From Candidatus Eisenbacteria bacterium (GTDB lineage: Bacteria > Eisenbacteria > RBG-16-71-46): DNA of 37,982 nt. Within the stretch, counting starts at the first letter, position 1; each line of letters begins with the position of its first letter. A program made the position numbers and the translations under genes. The notes beneath the pieces are model-generated. The model was not told where the DNA came from and made no database searches. It saw only the letters and a program-made list of their open reading frames with translations. Of the stretch, positions 30,691-37,982 are shown one piece after another. The stretch is taken from contig DASTBI010000073.1 in the NCBI GenBank assembly GCA_035712145.1, forward strand, positions 1 through 37,982, given 5' to 3'.

Positions 30691-33408
30691 ATGACGATGA
30701 TCGAAGACCAGCCCAAATCGGGCGATCCGAGCCCGCTCGAAGCCTTCAAGCGACAGCTTCCCGACCCCGATCCGCAGGAGACTTCGGAGTGGATCGAGGC
30801 CCTCGACGACATCGTCGAGCACGTCGGCAAGGAACGCGCCTACTTCGTGCTGCGCAAGGTGTTGAAGCGCGCGCGGCAGCTCGACCTCGGGCTCGGGTAC
30901 CTGGTCAACACGCCGTACATCAACACCATCTCGCCCGAGCAGGAGCCCCCGTTCCCGGGCGACGAGAGCATGGAGCTCCGGGTGCGGCGCATCATCCGCT
31001 GGAACGCCGCGGTCATGGTGCTCCGCGCCAATCAGCGGCATCCTGGAATCGGCGGTCACCTCTCCACCTACGCTTCGACGGCCAGCCTCTATGAAGTCGG
31101 GTTCAATCACTTCTTCCGCGGCAAGGACGAAGCCGCCGGCGACCAGATCTTCTTCCAGGGCCACGGCGCTCCAGGCATCTACTCGCGAGCCTTCCTCGAA
31201 GGCCGGCTGAGCGAGAGCCAGCTCGATCACTTCCGTCGCGAGATCGTGCGCGGCCAGGGCCTGTCTTCCTACCCCCATCCGCGGCTGATGCCGGACTTCT
31301 GGGAGTTCCCCACCGTGTCCATGGGGCTCGGGCCGCTCAATGCCATCTACCAGGCGCGCTTCAACCGCTACATGCACCAGCGCGGCCTGGCTGACACCTC
31401 GAGGTCACGGGTGTGGGCGTTCATCGGCGACGGCGAGATGGACGAGCCCGAAGCGGTGGGCGCGCTGTCGCTGGCTGGGCGCGACAAGCTCGACAACCTC
31501 ACGTTCGTCGTGAACTGCAACCTGCAGCGGCTCGACGGTCCGGTGCGCGGCAACGGCAAGATCGTCCAGGAGCTCGAGGCGCTCTTCCGCGGCGCCGGCT
31601 GGAACGTGATCAAGGTGATCTGGTCGCGCGACTGGGATCCGATCTTTGCCCAGGACTATGAAGGCGTCCTGGTCGAGACCATGAACGAGACGGTCGACGG
31701 CGAGTGGCAGCGCTACTCGATCGAGTCGGGCGCGTACATCCGGCAGAACTTCTTCGGCAAGGATCCGCGCCTGCTCAAGATGGTCGAGAACTTGAGCGAC
31801 GAAGACCTGCGCCGTCTGCGGCGCGGCGGCCACGACTACCGCAAGGTCTACGCCGCGTACAAGACGGCGGTGGAGTACAAGGGCGCTCCCAGCGTGATCC
31901 TGGCCAAGACCGTGAAGGGCTGGACGCTCGGGTCGGGCGCCGAGGCCCGCAACGTGACTCACCAGATGAAGAAGCTGAGCCTCGAGGAGCTGAAGAAGTT
32001 CCGCGACCGGCTCGAGCTGCCGATCTCGGACCGCAAGATCGCCGACGCGGCTTATTACCACCCGGGACCCGACAGTCCCGAGGTGCGTTACATGCTCGAG
32101 CGCCGCAAGGCGCTCGGCGGCTGCGTACCCAAGCGCATCGTGCGCTCGAAGGCATTGCCGGCGCCGGGCGACAAGGTGTTCAGCGAGTTCGACTCGGGGA
32201 CGCGCGAGGACCAGGCGGTCTCGACCACCATGGCGTTCGGCAAGCTGCTGCGGAACCTGCTCCGCGACCCGGCCTGGGGCAAGCGCGTGGTCCCGATCAT
32301 TCCCGACGAGGCGCGCACCTTCGGCATGGAAGTGCTGTTCCGCGAGGTCGGCATCTATGCCCCGTTCGGCCAGAAGTACGAATCGGTGGACTCGAAGCTG
32401 GTGCTCTCCTACATCGAGAAGGAGAACGGCCAGCTCCTCGAGGAGGGCATTACCGAGGCCGGCTCGATGGCGAGCTTCACGGCCGCCGGCACGAGCTACG
32501 CCACCCACGGCGAAGCGATGATCCCCTTCTACATCTTCTATTCGATGTTCGGCTTCCAGCGCACCGGCGACCTGATGTGGGCGTTCGGAGACGCGCGTGG
32601 CCGCGGCTTCCTGCTCGGCGGCACCGCGGGCCGCACCACGCTGAACGGCGAAGGCCTGCAGCACGAGGACGGCAACAGCCACGTGCTGGCCAGCACCATC
32701 CCGTGCATCCTCACCTATGATCCGGCCTTCGCGTTCGAGGTGGCGACCATCGTCAAGGACGGGCTCGACCGCATGTACGTGAAGGGCGAGGACATCTTCT
32801 ACTACATCACGCTCTACAATCAGGATTACCCGATGCCGCCCATGCCCGCCGGCGTCGAGGAAGGCATCCTGCGCGGGGCCTACCTGTTCCGTGGCGCGGT
32901 CCAGCAGGCCAGGCATCGCGCGCAGATCTTCGGCAGCGGTCCGATCCTCCTGCAGGCGCTGCGCGCGCAGGAGATCCTGGCCGAGAAGTTCGACGTCGCC
33001 GCCGACGTGTGGAGCGCCACCAGCTATCAGCAGCTCCGCAACGATGCATTGTCGTGCGAGCGCTGGAACCGGCTCCATCCCGGCGCGCCGCCGCGCGTCC
33101 CCTACGTGACCCGCGTGCTCGAATCGGCGCCGGGTCCGGTGATCGCGGTCTCCGACTTCACGAAGAGCACCGCCGACATGGTGTCGCGCTGGATCCCGCG
33201 GCCCTTCACCTCGCTCGGCACCGACGGCTTCGGACGAAGCGACACGCGCGAGGCGTTGCGTCGCTTCTTCGAGATCGACGCCCAGCACATCGTAGTGGCG
33301 ACGCTGTCGTCCCTGTGCCAGCAGGGTCACGTGCCGCCCGGCGTCGTCGCCAAGGCGATCGAGGAGTTCGGCATCGGACCCGACTACAAGGAGCCCTGGC
33401 TGCAGTAG
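30691..33408 (+). CDS. aceE: Pyruvate dehydrogenase E1 component, homodimeric type
   Basis: The 905-aa enzyme decarboxylates pyruvate with thiamine diphosphate and passes the acetyl group to the lipoyl arm of E2. The ATG at 30691 has GGAG 6 nt upstream; the open frame further left overlaps the peptidase gene and is not conserved. Motifs: HPGIGGHLSTYAS and FFQGHGAPGIYSRAFLEG (N-terminal domain), the TPP/Mg motif IGDGEMDEPEAVGALSLA ... NLQRLDGPVRGN, then the pyrimidine domain (IIPDEARTFGMEVLFREVGIY, GGTAGRTTLNGEGLQHEDGN) and a transketolase C-domain (FGSGPILLQALRAQEILAEK, SDFTKSTADMVSRWI, GTDGFGRSDTREALRRFFE). Length is slightly above the 887 aa of E. coli AceE. E2 and E3 genes are not in the window. 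Confidence 0.98.
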   Translation: MTMIEDQPKSGDPSPLEAFKRQLPDPDPQETSEWIEALDDIVEHVGKERAYFVLRKVLKRARQLDLGLGYLVNTPYINTISPEQEPPFPGDESMELRVRRIIRWNAAVMVLRANQRHPGIGGHLSTYASTASLYEVGFNHFFRGKDEAAGDQIFFQGHGAPGIYSRAFLEGRLSESQLDHFRREIVRGQGLSSYPHPRLMPDFWEFPTVSMGLGPLNAIYQARFNRYMHQRGLADTSRSRVWAFIGDGEMDEPEAVGALSLAGRDKLDNLTFVVNCNLQRLDGPVRGNGKIVQELEALFRGAGWNVIKVIWSRDWDPIFAQDYEGVLVETMNETVDGEWQRYSIESGAYIRQNFFGKDPRLLKMVENLSDEDLRRLRRGGHDYRKVYAAYKTAVEYKGAPSVILAKTVKGWTLGSGAEARNVTHQMKKLSLEELKKFRDRLELPISDRKIADAAYYHPGPDSPEVRYMLERRKALGGCVPKRIVRSKALPAPGDKVFSEFDSGTREDQAVSTTMAFGKLLRNLLRDPAWGKRVVPIIPDEARTFGMEVLFREVGIYAPFGQKYESVDSKLVLSYIEKENGQLLEEGITEAGSMASFTAAGTSYATHGEAMIPFYIFYSMFGFQRTGDLMWAFGDARGRGFLLGGTAGRTTLNGEGLQHEDGNSHVLASTIPCILTYDPAFAFEVATIVKDGLDRMYVKGEDIFYYITLYNQDYPMPPMPAGVEEGILRGAYLFRGAVQQARHRAQIFGSGPILLQALRAQEILAEKFDVAADVWSATSYQQLRNDALSCERWNRLHPGAPPRVPYVTRVLESAPGPVIAVSDFTKSTADMVSRWIPRPFTSLGTDGFGRSDTREALRRFFEIDAQHIVVATLSSLCQQGHVPPGVVAKAIEEFGIGPDYKEPWLQ

Positions 33409-33431
33409 GCATACGGGGCGCCACTTTCCGC

Positions 33432-33461
33432 GTGCCCTCAGCCCCGCAGAGCGGCTAGAAT
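33432..33461 (+). promoter_or_regulatory. Possible promoter of the double-propeller gene
   Basis: GTGCCC (33432-33437) and TAGAAT (33456-33461, within GCTAGAAT) are 18 bp apart. The -35 is weak, but the -10 octamer is identical to that before the GGDEF gene. Predicted leader about 120 nt. Confidence 0.35.
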
Positions 33462-33586
33462 CCCACTTTCAGACGCCCTCCGGCCGGCCCCCACCGAGGG
33501 TGAGCAGACCATCCAGGCCGCCCCCGATGGCCTCGTTCGCCACGTTCGCCCGGCTCGCGCCGAGCGACCGCGAGAAAGGCGCAATC

Positions 33587-36500
33587 ATGAGGCCGACCTC
33601 TCGGGCCTACCGCTTCGCTGCCTGCGCATTCACCGTCATCACCCTGGGGAGCGTTTCCGCGGCGCTCGCCACACCCTTCGTCAACGAGACCGTTCCAGTT
33701 ACTTCTGGGCAGCACCTCTCACTCGCCCTGGACGCGGAGGGCAATCCGCACCTCAGCTACTGGGAGATTGGGACCTCAGACCTCGAGTACGCCACCCGAC
33801 GAGGGACGGCGTGGACCGTGCAGACGGTGGATGCGGCGGGGAACCAGGGGCACTACAGCTCCATCGCCCTCGACGCTCAGAGCAATCCATGCATCAGCTA
33901 CAGAGATGCCACGGCATTGGATCTCAAGTACGCGAGCAGGTCTCCGAACGGCGCGTGGACGATCGAGGTGGTGGACGCGGCTGGCGACGTGGGCCACTTC
34001 ACTTCTCTGGCATTCGACGCCCAGGGCAACCCGCGAATCAGTTACAGCGACGAGACCAACCTCAATCTCAAGTACGCCAGCAAGAGCGGCGGGGTATGGA
34101 CCGTGGAGACCGTGCCCGATCCTGCGGCCTTCGTGGGCCGGTACACCTCGCTCGCGATCGACAGCGAGGGAAATCCCCGCATCAGCTATTACGACATCAC
34201 CAACGGCGACCTCAAGTACGCGAGCAAGATCGGAGCGACCTGGACCGTGGAAACGGTCGATGCGGCGGGCCTCGTTGGCCAGTACACCTCGATCGCGCTC
34301 GACTCCCAGGACCATCCCAGGATCAGCTACTACGACCAGACCAACGGTGACCTGAAGTATGCGAGCAAGAGCACCGGGGCTTGGGTTCCGGAGACCGTGG
34401 ACGGAGGGGGGTCGGTGGGCCAATACACTTCACTCGCCCTCGATGCCTTGGGCAATCCACGCATTGCCTATCAGGACGTGGCCAACGGCGACCTCAAGTA
34501 CGCGAGCAAGAGCGGCGCCGCGTGGACGATCGAGACCGTGGACGCCACCGGCCTCACCGGCCAGTACGGCTCACTCGCCCTGGATGCCCAGGGTAACCCC
34601 TGCATTCTCTACCACCAGGTGGACGGCGGACTCATCAGGTACAGCGATTCAGCGATCCACACCGTGGAGCCCGCGGCCGGAGCTCGGTGGGCGGCCGGCT
34701 CCCAGCAGACCGTGCGCTGGAGAGGCGCGGGGAGCGTGGATATCCAGATCTCCGACGACGGAGGGCGCTCTTACACCACGCTGCTCTCCGGCATCACCTC
34801 GAACGCGATCAGTCTCGAGGTGCCGCAGCTGACCACGGAGCGCGCGTGTGTGAGGATCAGTCGCTCATCACCGCTCTCCACCTCGGCCAGCCCGACGTTC
34901 TCGATCGCCCCGGGGCTGGTGTCGCCGTGGTGGACCAAGACGGTCGATGCGACCGGGAATACGGGGGCACTCACTTCGGTCGCCCTCGATGCCCAGGGTA
35001 ACCCGCGGATCAGTTACGGAGATTTGACGAACGGCGATCTTCGTTACGCGAGCAGAGTTGGCGGGACGTGGAACTTCGAGACCGTGGATGCGGCAGGGAA
35101 CGTGGGCTCTTACACTTCCCTTGCGCTCGATGCCCAAGGCAATCCGCGCATCAGCTACCGGGATCTGACCAATGGCGATCTCAAGTACGCGAGCAAGAAC
35201 GGGGGCATCTGGATGCTGGAGATCGCCGATGCCACCGGCGCCGTCGGAGAGTTCCCCTCGCTGGCGCTCGATGTCCAAGGCAATCCCCATATCAGCTACC
35301 GGGACCTCACCAACGGCAATCTGATGTACGTGACCAAGGCCGGCGGCGTGTGGCTCGCGGCCGAGACGGTGGACTCCCCGGGTGACGTCGGCTGGTTCAC
35401 GTCGCTCGCGCTCGACGCTCAGGGCAGTCCTCGGATCAGCTATCTGGACGCGACCAACGGCGATCTCAAGTACGCCAGCAAGAATGGCGCGGTCTGGACA
35501 CTCGAGACGGTGGATGCCAGTGGGTTCGTGGGGCGAAGCACGTCCCTCGCGCTCGATCCTCAAGGCAATCCCTGCATCAGCTACGGCGATGCCACCCTCG
35601 GAAACCTGAAGTTCGCCAGGAAGGCCGCCGGGGCGTGGACTCTCGAAAGAGTGGATGTCATGGGCCCCGCTTCGAGTCTTGGCACATCGCTTTCGCTCGA
35701 CGATCTGGGCAACCCACGCATCAGCTACTACGACGAGGCCAACGGCGACCTCAAGTACGCTGCCAAGAACGCCGGTGTCTGGGCGATCGAGACGTTGGAT
35801 GCCAACGGCAACGTCGGCCAGAACTCTTCACTGGCGCTGGATGCTCAAGGGGTTCCTCGGATCAGCTACTACGACGTCACGAACCAGGATCTGAAGTACG
35901 CGTCCGCAGCGATCGAGCTGGCGTCGCCGTCGCCCGGGGACGTGTGGCCGGTAGGAGCCTCGCGCACCGTGACCTGGGACGGCACCGGGCTCGTCGACCT
36001 CTACCTGTCCGCCGATGGCGGCACGTCGTGGCAGCTCCTCCAGGACCGGCTGAGCGGCGGGGAACACCGCGTCATCGTGCCGCACCTGCCTTCGAAGTTC
36101 GCCCAGATCAAGCTGGAGCGCGCCGTGCCGTACTCCGTGGGGGCCACCGGCGGACTCTTCACCATCGAGGCCTCGATCTCTCTCTTGAGCTTCGCGGCCG
36201 CGCTGTCGCCCGAGGGCGGAGCCGAGCTGTCTTGGGCCACGAGCGTCGCGCCAGAAGACCTAGGCGGCTATCGTATCGAGCGCGGCGATGGCTCGCGCTG
36301 GTCCACGATCGCGAGCCTCGTTCGCACCAACTCGTACATCGATCGCTCCGGCTCTCCAGGCGACCGGTACCGACTGTTCGCGATCAATGGGCTCGGGGAA
36401 GAGTTGATGCTGGGCGGGGCGTCGCTGCTCGCCGCACGGTCGCTCGCGGCGTGGCCGCTCCCCTACCGCGGCGGCGCGCTCAACGTCTCGTTCGGGGTCG

Positions 36501-36724
36501 CGGGCGGCATCGGCGGCGGCCCGGGCACCGCGGAGGTTGGTCTCTACGACCTGGCCGGGCGGAAGGTGCGCACACTCGCGCGCGGCACATTCGAGATGGG
36601 CTATCGCGCGACGAGCTGGGATGGACGTGACGACCAAGGGGCTCCGGTCTCAGCCGGGATGTATTTCCTGCGCGCATCGACCGGTGGGGAGACCACGCAG
36701 ATCAAGGTGGTGGTGACGCGTTGA
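33587..36724 (+). CDS. Secreted double seven-bladed propeller protein with Ig-like repeats and sorting module
   Basis: The 1045-aa protein starts at ATG 33587 (AAAGG upstream). A signal peptide ends near SAALAT. It has two arrays of seven ~47-residue units with consensus 'YTSLALDAQGNPRISY-D', 'TNGDLKYASK-GG-W', 'ETVDA-G-VG' (DNA 33707-34652 and 34926-35905), i.e. two predicted seven-bladed propellers. Each array is followed by an Ig-like domain of the same type (WAAGSQQTVRWRG, about 356-440; WPVGASRTVTWDG, about 774-860), so the whole propeller-Ig block was duplicated. A Fn3-like domain (about 863-950) and a FlgD-like sorting module (GLYDLAGRKVRTLARG, GYRATSWDGRDDQG, SAGMYFLRAST, final V-V-V-T-R) complete it. 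Binding rather than catalysis is likely. The stop overlaps the next gene's TTG. Confidence 0.88.
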   Translation: MRPTSRAYRFAACAFTVITLGSVSAALATPFVNETVPVTSGQHLSLALDAEGNPHLSYWEIGTSDLEYATRRGTAWTVQTVDAAGNQGHYSSIALDAQSNPCISYRDATALDLKYASRSPNGAWTIEVVDAAGDVGHFTSLAFDAQGNPRISYSDETNLNLKYASKSGGVWTVETVPDPAAFVGRYTSLAIDSEGNPRISYYDITNGDLKYASKIGATWTVETVDAAGLVGQYTSIALDSQDHPRISYYDQTNGDLKYASKSTGAWVPETVDGGGSVGQYTSLALDALGNPRIAYQDVANGDLKYASKSGAAWTIETVDATGLTGQYGSLALDAQGNPCILYHQVDGGLIRYSDSAIHTVEPAAGARWAAGSQQTVRWRGAGSVDIQISDDGGRSYTTLLSGITSNAISLEVPQLTTERACVRISRSSPLSTSASPTFSIAPGLVSPWWTKTVDATGNTGALTSVALDAQGNPRISYGDLTNGDLRYASRVGGTWNFETVDAAGNVGSYTSLALDAQGNPRISYRDLTNGDLKYASKNGGIWMLEIADATGAVGEFPSLALDVQGNPHISYRDLTNGNLMYVTKAGGVWLAAETVDSPGDVGWFTSLALDAQGSPRISYLDATNGDLKYASKNGAVWTLETVDASGFVGRSTSLALDPQGNPCISYGDATLGNLKFARKAAGAWTLERVDVMGPASSLGTSLSLDDLGNPRISYYDEANGDLKYAAKNAGVWAIETLDANGNVGQNSSLALDAQGVPRISYYDVTNQDLKYASAAIELASPSPGDVWPVGASRTVTWDGTGLVDLYLSADGGTSWQLLQDRLSGGEHRVIVPHLPSKFAQIKLERAVPYSVGATGGLFTIEASISLLSFAAALSPEGGAELSWATSVAPEDLGGYRIERGDGSRWSTIASLVRTNSYIDRSGSPGDRYRLFAINGLGEELMLGGASLLAARSLAAWPLPYRGGALNVSFGVAGGIGGGPGTAEVGLYDLAGRKVRTLARGTFEMGYRATSWDGRDDQGAPVSAGMYFLRASTGGETTQIKVVVTR
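33707..35905 (+). repeat. Two arrays of seven ~141-bp in-frame blade repeats
   Basis: Each unit encodes about 47 residues ending in 'ETVDAxGxVG'. Seven lie in 33707-34652 and seven in 34926-35905, separated by an Ig-like domain. The DNA of neighbouring units is clearly similar (for example 'cgatctcaagtacgc' recurs), so recombination between units is possible. Confidence 0.8.
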
Positions 36725-37830
36725 TCGGTCGTCGGTCTCCCAGGTGCGCGGCGCTGATCCTGGCCGCGCTTTGTGCAGCGAGTCCAGTGTCCGCCGCCAC
36801 GCTGTTCGGGCTGATCGACACGGGCGAGCTATATCAGTCGGTGAACAACGGCGCGACGTGGACCCCGCTCTCGACGCTGCCGACGCACGACGCCGTCGGA
36901 CTGGCGGCGCGGCTCTCGTCCTCCGACCTCTTTCTCGCCACGCGCTCGGGCTCGATCTACCGCTCGACGAATGCAGGTGCGACCTGGGCTGCGGTGGGCG
37001 CGATTTCGGCCAGCGATCTGGTGGACTTGTCGATCAAGCCCGACGGCACGCTGCTGGCGCTCACGGCCACGGGGTCGCTCTACGGCTCGGCCGACCTCGG
37101 CGCGAGCTTCGGCGCGCTCGCCGCCCTCACGGCGCCGAACTTCGCGAGTCTCACCCACACCACGCCCGTGGTGAAGCACTACGCGCTGACCAGGACCGGC
37201 GAGGTCTACGAGAGTCTGGATGGCGGCGCCACCTGGACGCCGAAGGGCGCGATGGCGGTTTCGAACGCCCGCCGCATCCGCGCGGTCCAGTCTTCGCTCT
37301 ACGTGCTCACCGAGACCGGCGACGTCTTCCGCAGCACCGATGCGGCGACGACCTGGACGCCGATCGGCACGCTGTCGCAGATAGGAATGCAGGGCTTGGT
37401 GCGCAACGGCAACGCACTGGCCGCGGCAAGCCGCGAAGGCCATGTCGCCACCTCGGCCGACGGCATCGCCTGGACCTGGGCGGGCTCGATGAACCAGCTC
37501 ACGCTCACCACGCTGGCTTCGAACGAGCCGGCCACCACCGGTGTCGGGCCTGGACCTTCGGCGGCGGAAGTGTTCATGGGTGCTCCTCGTCCCAATCCTT
37601 CGACGGGGAGCGCCGCTTTCGACCTGCGGCTCGAGCGTGAAGCCGACGTGGCTCTGACGATCTACGACATGGCGGGGAGGGCCGTGGCCCGCCGCAGTGC
37701 CGAGCGATACACGGCGGGCCAGCATCGGCTGACCTGGACTCCCGGTTCCATCAGGACGGGACTCTACTTCCTGCGCGTGGAAACCTCCGCCGGGGACGCG
37801 GCCACGAGGCGCTGGGTCGTGGTGCGTTGA
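36721..37830 (+). CDS. Secreted sortilin/BNR-repeat propeller protein with sorting module
   Basis: The 369-aa protein begins at a TTG that overlaps the previous stop (TTGA, 36721-36724); there is no nearer ATG or GTG giving a signal peptide (CAALILAALCAASPVSA follows this start). Six repeats of about 40 residues carry BNR/VPS10-like motifs: YQSVNNGATWTPL, YRSTNAGATWAAV, YGSADLGASFGAL, YESLDGGATWTPKG, FRSTDAATTWTPI and ATSADGIAWTWAG. The C-terminal 85 residues are the FlgD-like sorting module (APRPNPSTGSAAFDL, LTIYDMAGRAVARR, GQHRLTWTPG, RTGLYFLRVET, final R-W-V-V-V-R). Translationally coupled to the double-propeller gene, so the two may form a surface pair. Confidence 0.85.
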   Translation: MIGRRSPRCAALILAALCAASPVSAATLFGLIDTGELYQSVNNGATWTPLSTLPTHDAVGLAARLSSSDLFLATRSGSIYRSTNAGATWAAVGAISASDLVDLSIKPDGTLLALTATGSLYGSADLGASFGALAALTAPNFASLTHTTPVVKHYALTRTGEVYESLDGGATWTPKGAMAVSNARRIRAVQSSLYVLTETGDVFRSTDAATTWTPIGTLSQIGMQGLVRNGNALAAASREGHVATSADGIAWTWAGSMNQLTLTTLASNEPATTGVGPGPSAAEVFMGAPRPNPSTGSAAFDLRLEREADVALTIYDMAGRAVARRSAERYTAGQHRLTWTPGSIRTGLYFLRVETSAGDAATRRWVVVR

Positions 37831-37837
37831 TCGGGGT

Positions 37838-37982
37838 TCATCGCGGCGCGGCGATATCGAACGCCACGACGATCCGGGCGACGCGCGGGTTCATGGAGCG
37901 CATGTTTCCGTCGTCGGACATGTACTCGCGGTCTCCGAGCACGCGGCGCCAGGCATCGCTGCCGACCCTCTTGGGATCGGGC
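37838..37982 (-). CDS. C-terminal end of a protein cut by the window edge
   Basis: A minus-strand open frame ends at TGA (37838-37840) and runs off the right edge. It encodes at least 47 residues, including DAWRRVLGDREYMSDDGNM and NPRVARIVVAFDIAAPR before the stop. Codon use is normal for the window and the segment looks like real coding sequence, but there is too little to assign a family. It is convergent with the sortilin-like gene, 7 nt apart. Confidence 0.55.
   Translation of the reverse strand, partial: PDPKRVGSDAWRRVLGDREYMSDDGNMRSMNPRVARIVVAFDIAAPR

Overview
This is a high-GC bacterial chromosomal window with tightly packed genes, many stop/start overlaps (ATGA, GTGA, TTGA) and several GTG or TTG starts. 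Four secreted proteins end in a FlgD-like or type-A-sorting-like C-terminal module (pattern 'G-x-Y-F-x-R ... V-x-R'). This module is typical of FCB-group lineages such as Candidatus Eisenbacteria and Gemmatimonadota-like bacteria. The assignment is an inference: there is no rRNA or ribosomal protein here. I see no tRNA, rRNA, CRISPR array, transposase or integrase.

Layout. 1-4461 (+): a glycine-rich 16-residue-repeat surface protein, then a probable operon of three tandem tail-collar (microcystin-dependent-like) proteins, two with Tat signals, followed by a YWTD six-bladed propeller protein. 4486-5522 (-): a LEA14-like lipoprotein and a CAP-domain protein. 5708-6145 (+): a small exported barrel-like protein behind a good sigma70-type promoter. 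6152-10928 (-): a Nudix hydrolase, a small lipoprotein, and a four-gene unit of PtsN-like EIIA plus three integral membrane proteins resembling degenerate NuoK/MrpC, NuoL and NuoN. A 116-bp inverted-repeat element sits exactly at the ptsN stop / NuoK-like start junction. 11068-13129 (+): a sorting-domain protein and a GAF-GGDEF protein with a changed base-recognition residue. 13177-15168 (-): a secreted parallel beta-helix protein. 15416-16786 (+): a CapK/PaaK-like adenylating enzyme. 16783-20477 (-): ClpB and a polytopic membrane protein that lacks a normal start codon. 20588-25483: a small membrane protein (+), then on the minus strand a proline-rich protein, a molybdopterin oxidoreductase and a TonB-dependent receptor with a long structured leader. 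25985-28512: a small secreted protein with an EPTP tail (+), a PP-loop enzyme (-), and a pair of small membrane proteins (+), one cytochrome-b-like. 28509-30530 (-): an S9 prolyl oligopeptidase. 30691-33408 (+): AceE. 33587-37830 (+): a double seven-bladed-propeller protein and a sortilin-like propeller protein, both with sorting-type C-termini. The right edge cuts a minus-strand gene.

How it fits together. Most of the window is cell-envelope and secretion cargo mixed with housekeeping genes (ClpB, AceE, PP-loop enzyme). The best candidate for an undescribed system is the ptsN / NuoK-like / NuoL-like / NuoN-like operon. The two antiporter-like subunits keep the TM5 glutamate motif but appear to lack the lysines used for proton translocation, and the unit has no peripheral dehydrogenase or hydrogenase genes. 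The GGDEF protein carries Asn where canonical diguanylate cyclases carry the guanine-contacting Asp, so its product may not be c-di-GMP.
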